A DNA stretch of 13,959 nt, from NCBI GenBank assembly GCA_934183185.1, contig CAKPSO010000028.1, positions 1-13,959 of the forward strand, read 5' to 3'. The DNA comes from an uncultured Bacilli bacterium. GTDB lineage: Bacteria; Bacillota_I; Bacilli_A; RF39; UBA660. Positions 1-7,194 of the stretch are shown here, in pieces. Position 1 is the stretch's first letter, and each line of letters starts with the position of its first letter. Made by a program: the position numbers and the translations under genes. The notes under the pieces are model-generated. The model ran no database searches, had not been told where the DNA came from, and was given only the letters and a program-made list of their open reading frames with translations.

Positions 1-3
1 CAT
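1..3 (-). CDS. Start codon of the next leftward gene (body outside window)
   Basis: Only the initiation codon is visible: the first three bases read ATG on the minus strand. It is proposed as a real start because a Shine-Dalgarno-like stretch lies 4 bases upstream and a promoter lies just beyond that. The product is unknown. If the promoter is phase variable, surface or envelope proteins, restriction systems and glycosyltransferases are the usual classes, but nothing here shows which. Confidence 0.4.
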
Positions 4-7
4 AATA

Positions 8-21
8 GATCACTACTTTCT
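8..21 (-). promoter_or_regulatory. Ribosome binding site for the edge gene
   Basis: Minus-strand AGAAAGTAGTGATC resembles the full anti-SD complement AGAAAGGAGGTGATC, with one base missing and one changed in the core. It is followed by TATT and then ATG at the window edge. This spacing is normal for Bacilli and supports the edge ATG as a genuine start. Confidence 0.45.
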
Positions 22-38
22 ATAGTTTTACTACTATG

Positions 39-69
39 ATTGTATCATAATTACCCCCCCCCAAGTCAA
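39..69 (-). promoter_or_regulatory. Outward promoter with a nine-G tract in its spacer
   Basis: On the minus strand a -35 box TTGACT (64-69) and a -10 box TACAAT (39-44), extended by TGA (45-47), are separated by 19 bases. Nine of these are an uninterrupted G run (54-62). The expected start of transcription is near base 32, giving a leader of about 30 bases to the ATG at 1-3. The spacer is 2 bases longer than the 17-base optimum, so loss of one or two Gs would bring the boxes to 18 or 17 bases. The sequence is direct observation; the switching role is inference from known slipped-strand promoters. Confidence 0.6.
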
Positions 70-83
70 GCCTGGGGTTGGGG
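59..83. repeat. Short inverted repeat flanking the -35 region
   Basis: CCCCAA (59-64) can pair with TTGGGG (78-83) across a 13-base loop; CCCCA with TGGGG at 73-77 is an alternative pairing. The repeat overlaps the C/G tract and the -35 box of the outward promoter. It could act as a weak end for ftsK transcripts, but on the minus strand no U run follows, so it is not called a terminator. Confidence 0.35.
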
Positions 84-119
84 AAATTTTACTGATTGCA
101 AACTTTTTACATTTTTTAA

Positions 120-2429
120 TTATTCATCCTCTTCTAATTTTACTAATACTTCCCTTGGTTTAGATCCATTAGCTGGGCCTATAATTCCTCGTTCTTCTAA
201 TAAATCAATGCATCTTGCTGCTCTATTATAACCAAGTCTAAACTTTCTTTGTAGTAAAGAGGCACTAGCTTTACCAGTCATTATTACGAATTCTACTATT
301 TCATTATAAAGTGGATCATCATATTCTTCTGGTGCATCTTTTACATCATCTAAACCTGGATTATTATTAGATTCACCTAAATTTAAGAATTTTTCATCAT
401 ATTGAGCTTTTTGCTGCGATATAGTGTAATCTACTATTTTTTGTAAATCCTCATCTGATACATATGCGCCTTGTACACGTACTGGAGCATTTTCTCCCAT
501 AGGCAAAAATAACATATCACCTTTACCTAATAACTTTTCAGCACCAGTTTGATCCAATATAGTTCTTGAGTCAATACTGCTTGATACAGCAAATGATATA
601 CGTGATGGAATATTAGCCTTTACTACACCAGTAATTACATCAGTAGAAGGCCTTTGAGTAGCTATAATTAAGTGAATACCAGCTGCACGTGCCATCTGAG
701 TAATTCTCATGATAGAGTCTTCAACTTCTTTACTTGCAACTAACATCAAGTCAGCAAGTTCATCAACAATTACTACTATATAATGCATATGAGCATATTT
801 TTCTTCATCAGGTAAGTTTTCATTTTGTTTATCTACCCATTCATTATATGTAGTTATATTTTTTACTCCCTTTTCACTAAATCTATCATAACGATCTTCC
901 ATTTCCCTTACTATTCTTTTTAGGGCATCATTGGCTTTTTTAGGATCAGTTACTACAGGAATTAATAAATGAGGAATACCATTATACATACTTAATTCTA
1001 CTTTTTTAGGGTCAACTAATACTAATTTAACTTCTGTTGGCTTAGTTCTCATTAAGATAGATGCTATAATACAGTTAATACATACTGATTTACCAGAACC
1101 AGTTGCTCCTGCTACTAGTAAGTGCGGTGTCTTATCTATTTCACAGAAGATACTATTACCCATAATATTTTTACCTAAGGCAACTAGTAACTTACTTTTT
1201 TCTTTGTTTGCTGGAACTGAATCTAGTATTTCACGTAATCCTACTGGCATAATAGTATCGTTAGCTAATTCAATACCTACTGTACTTTTACCAGGAATAG
1301 GAGCTTGAATACGTACATCTTTTTTAGCTAGGGCTAGAGATATTTCACGGTTTAAACTAAGTATTTTACTTACTTTAGTACCAGAAGATATTTCAAGTTC
1401 GTATTGAGTAACACTAGGTCCTACGTTTACTTCTACTACTTTACCTATAATATTAAAATCTTTTAATACTTTTTCTAATTTCATAATATTATTTTCTATT
1501 ACTTCATTATTATTACCTGATTTATTCTTCTTTGTAGGAGTTAGTAATGATAATGAAGGTAGTTTATAGTTATGATTAGTATTATCATTTATTCTTACTT
1601 CATTAGTGGTACTAGAGTTATTAGATGCCACCTCTATATCATGTATTAATCCATTCATTGAACTTGTATTAGAAAGATTATTTTGGTTATCTAGTTTATT
1701 AGTTTCATCTTTTACATGAGTCAATTCATCAATACTATGGATTTTGATTTTATTTTCTTCTTTAGCTTCTGCTTGAACCATAGCTTCTTTTATTACTGAA
1801 GAATCATTTACTATAACTCCAGTATCTTCTAAAGATGGTTTTTTCTTCTTTTTCTTACGTTTAAATGGTTTTAATAATAGTTCTAATAAATCTACTCCTG
1901 TTAGTAACACAATACTAATAGCTATCATAATAGCTGCTACTATGTAAGTACCTATTACGTCAAATAGTTTATAGAATATTGTACTTAGTGTTGCTCCTAT
2001 TATGCCAGTTCCAACTATAGTAATATTATTACCATTAATACTATTAGAAAAGTTTTCTACTAAATTACTTATTGTGTCATTAAATACTTTAGCTATATCA
2101 CCATTATTACTTTTAACATAATTGATATGAGCTAGTACCATTAAGCCTATTACTAGAAAGTATAATCCTATAAAACGTCCTGATAAAAAATTAGGAGTAT
2201 CTCTTTTATAAACCATGTAACATCCTAATATAAATATAAATAATAGAAGTATTTGATAACCAGTTCCAATTAAAAACATTGAGAATGAAGCACTTATTTG
2301 ACCAATAAATCCTAGTGGTTCTGGCACTATTCCAAGTATAGAAACAATTATTAATACTAAGCCTATTAATTCATTCCAATGTTCAAATTTTTTCTTTGAG
2401 TTATCTTTCTTTTTTTTACGTTTAGCCAT
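120..2429 (-). CDS. ftsK: DNA translocase FtsK/SpoIIIE
   Basis: Hexameric ATP-driven pump that moves chromosomal DNA through the closing septum and aligns termini for dimer resolution. The 769-residue length is typical of Bacillus-type FtsK/SpoIIIE. Residues about 18-178 hold four or five hydrophobic segments that anchor it in the membrane, flanked by very basic stretches (residues 3-14 and about 190-197). A poorly conserved polar linker follows (about 200-315). The motor has Walker A GATGSGKS near 441-448 and Walker B IVVIVDELAD near 551-560. The C-terminal 65 residues form the winged-helix gamma domain that reads KOPS/SRS-type sequences. The ATG is preceded by AAGAGGTG at good spacing. It is followed by 120 bases before the window edge that hold the outward promoter. 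Whether it serves division, sporulation or both cannot be told from sequence. Confidence 0.97.
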   Translation of the reverse strand: MAKRKKKKDNSKKKFEHWNELIGLVLIIVSILGIVPEPLGFIGQISASFSMFLIGTGYQILLLFIFILGCYMVYKRDTPNFLSGRFIGLYFLVIGLMVLAHINYVKSNNGDIAKVFNDTISNLVENFSNSINGNNITIVGTGIIGATLSTIFYKLFDVIGTYIVAAIMIAISIVLLTGVDLLELLLKPFKRKKKKKKPSLEDTGVIVNDSSVIKEAMVQAEAKEENKIKIHSIDELTHVKDETNKLDNQNNLSNTSSMNGLIHDIEVASNNSSTTNEVRINDNTNHNYKLPSLSLLTPTKKNKSGNNNEVIENNIMKLEKVLKDFNIIGKVVEVNVGPSVTQYELEISSGTKVSKILSLNREISLALAKKDVRIQAPIPGKSTVGIELANDTIMPVGLREILDSVPANKEKSKLLVALGKNIMGNSIFCEIDKTPHLLVAGATGSGKSVCINCIIASILMRTKPTEVKLVLVDPKKVELSMYNGIPHLLIPVVTDPKKANDALKRIVREMEDRYDRFSEKGVKNITTYNEWVDKQNENLPDEEKYAHMHYIVVIVDELADLMLVASKEVEDSIMRITQMARAAGIHLIIATQRPSTDVITGVVKANIPSRISFAVSSSIDSRTILDQTGAEKLLGKGDMLFLPMGENAPVRVQGAYVSDEDLQKIVDYTISQQKAQYDEKFLNLGESNNNPGLDDVKDAPEEYDDPLYNEIVEFVIMTGKASASLLQRKFRLGYNRAARCIDLLEERGIIGPANGSKPREVLVKLEEDE

Positions 2430-2459
2430 ATTATATACACCTCTTATGATTATGTATTA

Positions 2460-2488
2460 ATTATAACTAATTTTTATAAAAAAAGAAA
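2460..2488 (-). promoter_or_regulatory. Possible ftsK promoter
   Basis: A perfect -10 TATAAT (2460-2465) lies 31 bases upstream of the ftsK ATG. With a 17-base spacer the -35 would be TTTCTT (2483-2488), a poor match. It lies after the terminator-like hairpin that closes the small upstream gene, so a separate ftsK promoter is expected here. TATAAT is common by chance in such AT-rich DNA. Confidence 0.35.
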
Positions 2489-2528
2489 GGGAGTTACTGT
2501 TTTTTACACTTTTTTTAAGTATAGTAAA

Positions 2529-2550
2529 GGAGAAAAATCTCTTTTTCCCC
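2529..2550 (-). terminator. Hairpin directly after the 56-residue gene
   Basis: On the minus strand the base after the TAA stop begins a 9-bp stem, GGGGAAAAA with TTTTTCTCC (one G-U pair), closed by a GAGA (GNRA) tetraloop. The downstream sequence is TTTACTATACTT, so the U tract is short. It probably ends or attenuates the transcript of the miniprotein before ftsK. Confidence 0.55.
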
Positions 2551-2721
2551 TTATTCCATCATATTTTCAATATTCTTTTCCATGTTTTTAGTCATATGTT
2601 TGATGTCTTTTTTCATGTTATTTGCTCCCTCAGGGCAATATTTCTTATAAGCACACCAAGCTCCGTAACCACTTAGAGCAAGTCCTAACATTACTCCACC
2701 AACGATACCAGCTTTTTTCAT
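2551..2721 (-). CDS. Small single-pass membrane protein (56 aa)
   Basis: A 56-residue reading frame with an excellent ribosome binding site (AAGAGGTGATGAT just before ATG), filling most of the otherwise empty 353 bases between recD2 and ftsK. Residues about 4-22 form a Gly-rich hydrophobic helix beginning MKKAGIVGGVMLGL. A short stretch with two Cys follows (residues 23 and 29), and the tail (about 36-56) is an amphipathic, Lys- and Met-rich helix. The arrangement resembles small YtxH-type proteins, but I do not recognise a definite family. It is likely anchored in the membrane with the charged tail in the cytoplasm. It starts 61 bases after recD2 and is closed by its own hairpin, so it may be a separate small transcript. 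A TATACT at the right place upstream is only a weak promoter candidate. Confidence 0.75.
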   Translation of the reverse strand: MKKAGIVGGVMLGLALSGYGAWCAYKKYCPEGANNMKKDIKHMTKNMEKNIENMME

Positions 2722-2782
2722 ATCATCACCTCTTATTAAAAATATGACCAGTATATTTCTATACCATTTTTATAATATCCAA

Positions 2783-4984
2783 TTATTTATTAGTTATACC
2801 TATATTTGCTTCTATTTTTTCTTTTAGGGAAGTTTTTCTAATATCAGTATTATTATTATGTACAGAAAATAAAAATGCATCATAGTCTCCAATTAAATAT
2901 AATTTCTTTTTAGCTCTAGTTATACCTGTATATATTAATTTACGATATAGCATTTTACCATAGCTTTTAACTATAGGAATAATTACTGTATCAAATTCAC
3001 TACCTTGACTTTTATGAATACTTATTGCATAAGCATGTTTAAATTTATTAAAGTTGCTACTGGTATAGGTAACTATATTACCATCAAAATTAATAATTAT
3101 TTCTTTTTTAGAACTTTCACTATTAATTTTTTCAATATAGCCAATATCGCCATTAAAAACATTATCTTCTGGCATATTTGTAAGTTGAATAACTTTATCA
3201 TTTTCACGATATAAAATACCATTGATAATTATTTCTTTTTTATTTTTTTTAGCTGGATTTAATATTTTTTGAAGTGATTCATTTAAAATATCAATACCAT
3301 TAATTCCTTTATACATAGGAGCTAATACTTGAAATGATTGAATGTCATTACTATAATTACTAGCTATTTCTACCACTTTATCTTTTAATGAAGTTGGTGG
3401 TATAGATATAAATGATAAATCTTCTTCTTTATTAAAAAGTGTAGAAGTAATATCATCTTCCTGAATTTGATAAGCTAGGGTTATTATATTAGAATTATTT
3501 TTTTGGCGATATAACTGTTTTAATCTAATGACATTTAGACTATTACTTTCAATCATATCTTTTAATAATTGTCCTGGACCAACACTAGGTAATTGATGAT
3601 AATCTCCTACTAAAATAATTTTAGTATCAAAGTATAATCCGTTTAATAAATGATAGAATAATAGTGTGTCTACCATACTAAATTCATCTATTATAACCAT
3701 TTTAACGTTACTTTTATGATATTCATTTACAGCAAAGTAATTTCCTTCTTTATTCCATTTTAGAAAGCGATGAATGGTAGTTGCTGGAAGATTTGTCGAT
3801 TCACTTATTCTTTTACTGGCTCTACCAGTTGGTGCAAGTAAAGCTATTTCTTCACACAGATCTTTATGTGATAACTTATATAATCGTTGGTATAATTCAC
3901 ATATAGCTTTAATAATAGTAGTTTTACCAGTTCCAGGTCCACCTGTAATTATTAAAAAGTTTTTAATAAATGAATTTTTTATAGCCTGTTCTTGGTCTAT
4001 ATTATACTCACATAGTGATACTGTTTCTACATCTTTATATATTGAATCTAGCTTTTTAATAGTTTGATCAGTTTTTCTTGATAAATACCCTATTCTATCT
4101 ACTATTATTTTTTCTGCTTCATACATTATTTTTAAATAATAATGGTTATTTTCTTTTATTACTTTTATATCAGTAATTAATGTATCTAGTGCTTCCTCAA
4201 AGTCATTGTTTCCGATATCGTTAGCTAGTGCTCTAATAGTATAATTATATAGCTCATCTTTTTCTAAGTAGGTATTACCATAAGTATTACCAACTTCTTC
4301 TAATACATAAATAATAGCTGCCATAATTCTTCTTTTATCATCACGTTTGATATCTTGCTTTAAAAAGATGGTATCTACTTTTTTAAAAGTAATCTCTTCA
4401 ATATCTTCCATAAATAAATATGGATTTTCTTCTAATGTAGGTAGAGTTTTTTCTTTATAAAAGTTATATATTAATAGACTATCTTTAGTAGTAAACCCTA
4501 TTTCTCCTAGTTTTAGGACTGTTTTATAACTTGCTTCATAATTTACTAGAGTATCATGAAGTGTAGATATTTGTTTCTTAGTTATAGTTGGAATTAGTAA
4601 TAAGTTATTAGGATTTTCTAGAATTATAGTTAAGGCATCTTTTCCTAAATATTCAACTATTTTCTCGGCTTTTTTCTCACCTATTCCTTTAAACAAACCA
4701 CTGGATAAAAATTCAACTATAGCGTCTTTTTCTTCTGGTAAAACGCGTTCATAACTTTCTACTTGAAATTGATTACCGTATTTCTCATGTTCTACCATTC
4801 TACCATGTAAGATATAAGTATCTTCTTCATTTAATTCGTGAAAGTATCCTGTAAAAGTAATGGTATGATTAATGTATTCTGCTAGTTCTTCATCAGCTTC
4901 TTTTACTCTAAATAAACCAACTACATAACCTGCTTGTGATCTGAAGATACTCTTTTTATAAATTCCTTTAATACTATTTTCCAT
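2783..4984 (-). CDS. recD2: RecD2 family ATP-dependent 5'-3' DNA helicase
   Basis: Superfamily 1B helicase of the RecD2/YrrC family, which acts in DNA repair and replication-fork maintenance without RecBC partners. The 733 residues include the RecD2-specific N-terminal extension (roughly 1-330) with a helix-hairpin-helix near 100-113 (GIGEKKAEKIVEYLG). The motor carries Walker A GGPGTGKTT near 348, motif Ia APTGRAS near 384, DEFSMVD near 433, GDYHQLPSVGPG near 460, LKQLYRQ near 489, HKSQGSEFD near 658 and TGITRAKK near 687. It is slightly shorter than B. subtilis YrrC. ATG follows AAGGGATGAT. The gene starts 34 bases after the 78-residue ORF, with a hairpin between them and no room for a promoter, so it probably depends on readthrough. 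Confidence 0.95.
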   Translation of the reverse strand: MENSIKGIYKKSIFRSQAGYVVGLFRVKEADEELAEYINHTITFTGYFHELNEEDTYILHGRMVEHEKYGNQFQVESYERVLPEEKDAIVEFLSSGLFKGIGEKKAEKIVEYLGKDALTIILENPNNLLLIPTITKKQISTLHDTLVNYEASYKTVLKLGEIGFTTKDSLLIYNFYKEKTLPTLEENPYLFMEDIEEITFKKVDTIFLKQDIKRDDKRRIMAAIIYVLEEVGNTYGNTYLEKDELYNYTIRALANDIGNNDFEEALDTLITDIKVIKENNHYYLKIMYEAEKIIVDRIGYLSRKTDQTIKKLDSIYKDVETVSLCEYNIDQEQAIKNSFIKNFLIITGGPGTGKTTIIKAICELYQRLYKLSHKDLCEEIALLAPTGRASKRISESTNLPATTIHRFLKWNKEGNYFAVNEYHKSNVKMVIIDEFSMVDTLLFYHLLNGLYFDTKIILVGDYHQLPSVGPGQLLKDMIESNSLNVIRLKQLYRQKNNSNIITLAYQIQEDDITSTLFNKEEDLSFISIPPTSLKDKVVEIASNYSNDIQSFQVLAPMYKGINGIDILNESLQKILNPAKKNKKEIIINGILYRENDKVIQLTNMPEDNVFNGDIGYIEKINSESSKKEIIINFDGNIVTYTSSNFNKFKHAYAISIHKSQGSEFDTVIIPIVKSYGKMLYRKLIYTGITRAKKKLYLIGDYDAFLFSVHNNNTDIRKTSLKEKIEANIGITNK

Positions 4985-5001
4985 TTAATCATCCCTTACT
5001 A

Positions 5002-5026
5002 ATAAAAGCTTAGTTTAACTAAGCTT
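5002..5026 (-). terminator. Stop-codon hairpin before recD2 (weak terminator or attenuator)
   Basis: AAGCTTAGTT and AACTAAGCTT form a near-perfect inverted repeat with one central base (5006-5026). On the transcribed strand it gives a 9-bp stem with a 3-base loop, followed by TTATT. Its 5' arm encodes the last residues (Glu-Ala) and the TAG stop of the 78-residue protein. The stem is AT-rich and the U run short, so partial termination or mRNA protection are both possible. Confidence 0.5.
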
Positions 5027-5255
5027 CTTGGTTATTTTTCTTGATAAATAAATTCATGGCTTCTTCATATTCTTGATCGTTATCTAGACCTACTATAAAA
5101 GTTTCACCATTTTCCATTATTTCTTTTCTAATACAGAAATCTTGAACGTTTTCAATATTAGCTAGATAAATATATGATTTATCAAGTTTTTCTATTTTAT
5201 CAACTACGGTATAAGTATTACCATCTTCTAATTTGATTATACTATTATTTATCAT
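5019..5255 (-). CDS. Small acidic protein, DUF1292-like (78 aa)
   Basis: The 78-residue product has no signal peptide or membrane segment. Its pattern is two short beta-rich units (IIKLEDGNTYTVVDKIEKLD and SYIYLANIEN), then an EIMENGETFIVGLDNDQEYEEAM segment and an acidic helical end. It resembles small DUF1292/YrzB-type proteins of Firmicutes, whose function is unknown; the similarity is by pattern only. Its ATG overlaps the TGA of the 181-residue gene by four bases (ATGA), with GGAGGAAG upstream, so the two are translationally coupled and likely made together. The gene ends inside a hairpin that precedes recD2. Confidence 0.8.
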   Translation of the reverse strand: MINNSIIKLEDGNTYTVVDKIEKLDKSYIYLANIENVQDFCIRKEIMENGETFIVGLDNDQEYEEAMNLFIKKNNQEA

Positions 5256-5797
5256 TTACTTCTTCCTCCATTAGTATATTCTTCTGCTTCTTTTATAGAG
5301 GATATGGTATTTTCTCTTGCTACATTGTCGATAGCATCATCTCTTAACCTATTTTGATCCCAAAAGCCATAGTCTCCGGTTTCTTTTAATTCTTTCTTTT
5401 CGTCACTAATTTGATTTAATGTCGAGTTGCTATCAGCTATTTTATCAAAGATGGTTTTATCCTGTTTTTGAAGATTTTGATAGTTCTGGTAATTTAATTC
5501 ATCTGCAGCAGATGATAACTCCTCACTTGTAACCTTATGCGATGCTACATTGTAATCAGTTATAGTGTTATAAGTAGATGCACCATAGCCAAGTCCAACT
5601 AACATGACAGTAATCATTGCTCCTTTAGCTACCTTTTGCATGTCTAGGCATTTTTTAGTTTTACCAGCATAAGTTTTACCATTTACTTTTTGACGAGCAT
5701 TACATACTGATTTTTTTCTTGATTGCTCATAGTTCTGTTGGGCTAATTTAACATAGCTTTCATCAAGTCTTCCTATTTGATTAAGATAGTTCTTCAT
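5252..5797 (-). CDS. Uncharacterised single-pass membrane protein (181 aa)
   Basis: I do not recognise this family. The 181 residues divide into a basic, probably cytoplasmic region (1-55) with Cys at 32 and 50, one hydrophobic helix (about 57-76, GAMITVMLVGLGYGAS), and a polar, probably extracytoplasmic tail. The tail (about 85-181) is rich in Asn, Gln, Asp and Glu and likely helical or coiled coil. There is no cleavable signal peptide, catalytic motif or lipobox. The start has a strong AGAAAGGA site. The gene opens a transcription unit with its own promoter, and its TGA stop overlaps the start of the 78-residue gene. The next in-frame codon is TAA, giving a tandem stop. Confidence 0.85.
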   Translation of the reverse strand: MKNYLNQIGRLDESYVKLAQQNYEQSRKKSVCNARQKVNGKTYAGKTKKCLDMQKVAKGAMITVMLVGLGYGASTYNTITDYNVASHKVTSEELSSAADELNYQNYQNLQKQDKTIFDKIADSNSTLNQISDEKKELKETGDYGFWDQNRLRDDAIDNVARENTISSIKEAEEYTNGGRSK

Positions 5798-5827
5798 ATA
5801 TATCTTCCTTTCTATCTTTATAAGAAA

Positions 5828-5856
5828 ATTATAGAATATTTAATCTAATAACACAA
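5828..5856 (-). promoter_or_regulatory. Promoter of the 181-aa / 78-aa / recD2 unit
   Basis: A perfect -10 TATAAT (5828-5833) and a -35 TTGTGT (5851-5856) are separated by exactly 17 bases. They sit in the 93-base gap after mtaB, giving a leader of about 25 bases that contains the ribosome binding site AGAAAGGA. Confidence 0.5.
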
Positions 5857-5890
5857 TTAAAATACTTGTCTTTATTATAACTTTACACTT

Positions 5891-7180
5891 TTATACGGCT
5901 ATTTTTTCTACTACCTTAGCTATACAGTATGGGTAGTCAACACTTTCTATGGTAACAGTTATAAAACTATTATGTTGATATTCTCCTCTTACTTTTACTA
6001 AAAGATAATTACTAGTATGACCATAGCTATAACCATCTACTGTTTTTTCAATTAATACTTCTATATCTTTATTAATAAAATTATTCATATATTCTATTTC
6101 TTCTAATTCAGATAATTTTATAAGTTTATGATTACGTTCTTTTTTGATACTATTATCTAATTGATTAGGAAATTTACTGGCGGCAGTGTTTTGACGTACT
6201 GAGTATGGGAAGGCATGTATTTTACTAAATTTCATTTTTTTAGCAAAATCTAGGGTACTTTGAAAGTCTTCTTCAGTTTCACCAGGAAAACCCACAATAA
6301 TATCAGTAGATATAGATATATCTTTTCTTATATTACGAATTTCAGCTATTTTATTTTCGTAATAAGATAAATCATATTTACGATTCATCATTTTTAATAC
6401 ATGATTGCTACCTGCCTGTAGTGGTATATGTAGGTGATTACATATTATATTAGAATTTTTTATTATATCTAATACTTCCTCATTTAATTCTGTTACTTCA
6501 ATAGATGAAATACGTAAACGTTTAAGTTTATCTAGTTCTACTAATTCTTTTAATAAATCAGAGAATTTATAATCAAGATCAGCACCATAATTACCTGTAT
6601 GGATACCTGTTAATACTATTTCTTGATAACCGTTATCTAGTAATTCTTTTACTTCTGTTAGGACTTTATCCATTGGTTTACTACGACATTTACCACGAAC
6701 ATATGGAATTATACAGTATGTACAGTAATTTTCACATCCATCCTGTATCTTAACAAAGGCTCTAGTACGTCCCTCGGTTTTTCTTATTTCCATATCTTCA
6801 AACTCAGTACCTAAATCAGAGTATAATCTTCTTATTACCGTTCTAGTTTTAAACCATTCTTCTATTAATTCAACTATCTTACTTTTATCTTTATTACCTA
6901 ATAAAATATCTACACCATCTATTTGAATATCTTTATTAGCTTCTATAAAACATCCCATCGCTATAACACAACTATTAGGATTTTTTCTTACAGCTTGACG
7001 TATTATTTTTTTAGACTTAGAATCACTTTGATTAGTAACGGTACAAGTATTTATAATGTAAATATCACATTCATCGTCGAATGATGATATTTCATATCCA
7101 GCTTTTTCTAATAAATCAGCTACATACTCACTTTCATATGTATTTACTTTACATCCTAAAGTATAAATTCCTACTTTCAT
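5891..7180 (-). CDS. mtaB: tRNA t6A37 methylthiotransferase MtaB
   Basis: Radical-SAM enzyme that adds a methylthio group to C2 of N6-threonylcarbamoyladenosine at position 37 of ANN-decoding tRNAs. From the chosen ATG the protein is 429 residues. The N-terminal methylthiotransferase domain has the three cluster cysteines C10 (TLGCKVN), C46 (NTCTVT) and C77 (MGCFIE). The radical-SAM motif CENYCTYC gives C149, C153 and C156. The last 65 or so residues form a TRAM-type RNA-binding domain. A GTG 12 bases upstream (7190-7192) is in frame, but the family begins MKVxxYTLGCKVN and GGTGGAGAT precedes the ATG, so 7180 is chosen. The TLGCKVN opening and length separate MtaB from MiaB and RimO. It lies 14 bases after addA and is probably co-transcribed with addBA. 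Confidence 0.95.
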   Translation of the reverse strand: MKVGIYTLGCKVNTYESEYVADLLEKAGYEISSFDDECDIYIINTCTVTNQSDSKSKKIIRQAVRKNPNSCVIAMGCFIEANKDIQIDGVDILLGNKDKSKIVELIEEWFKTRTVIRRLYSDLGTEFEDMEIRKTEGRTRAFVKIQDGCENYCTYCIIPYVRGKCRSKPMDKVLTEVKELLDNGYQEIVLTGIHTGNYGADLDYKFSDLLKELVELDKLKRLRISSIEVTELNEEVLDIIKNSNIICNHLHIPLQAGSNHVLKMMNRKYDLSYYENKIAEIRNIRKDISISTDIIVGFPGETEEDFQSTLDFAKKMKFSKIHAFPYSVRQNTAASKFPNQLDNSIKKERNHKLIKLSELEEIEYMNNFINKDIEVLIEKTVDGYSYGHTSNYLLVKVRGEYQHNSFITVTIESVDYPYCIAKVVEKIAV

Positions 7181-7189
7181 ATCTCCACC
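7181..7189 (-). promoter_or_regulatory. Ribosome binding site that sets the mtaB start
   Basis: Minus-strand GGTGGAGAT lies directly before the ATG at 7180, with the GGTGG core four bases from the start codon. It favours this ATG over the in-frame GTG four codons upstream. Confidence 0.55.
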
Positions 7190-7194
7190 CACTT

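Noticed and set aside
40..231. Plus-strand open frame of 63 codons
   Set aside because: It overlaps the G/C tract and the end of ftsK, has no ribosome binding site and gives a low-complexity protein; it is a shadow.
2409..2417. Run of eight As in the first codons of ftsK as a slippage switch
   Set aside because: It encodes a Lys-rich start common in AT-rich genomes and is short; there is no supporting second signal.
2737..2760. Small GTATA-GAAA-TATAC hairpin upstream of the 56-residue gene as a recD2 terminator
   Set aside because: The stem is only five or six base pairs of mostly AT and no U run follows directly.
3005..4067. Plus-strand frames inside recD2 (3005-3214 and 3774-4067), and a similar one inside addA (8770-8970)
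   Set aside because: All lie opposite strongly conserved minus-strand genes, lack ribosome binding sites and read like antisense of helicase motifs.
7181..7192. GTG start for mtaB four codons upstream
   Set aside because: The family begins at MKVxxYTLGCKVN, and the intervening bases serve as the ribosome binding site of the ATG at 7180.
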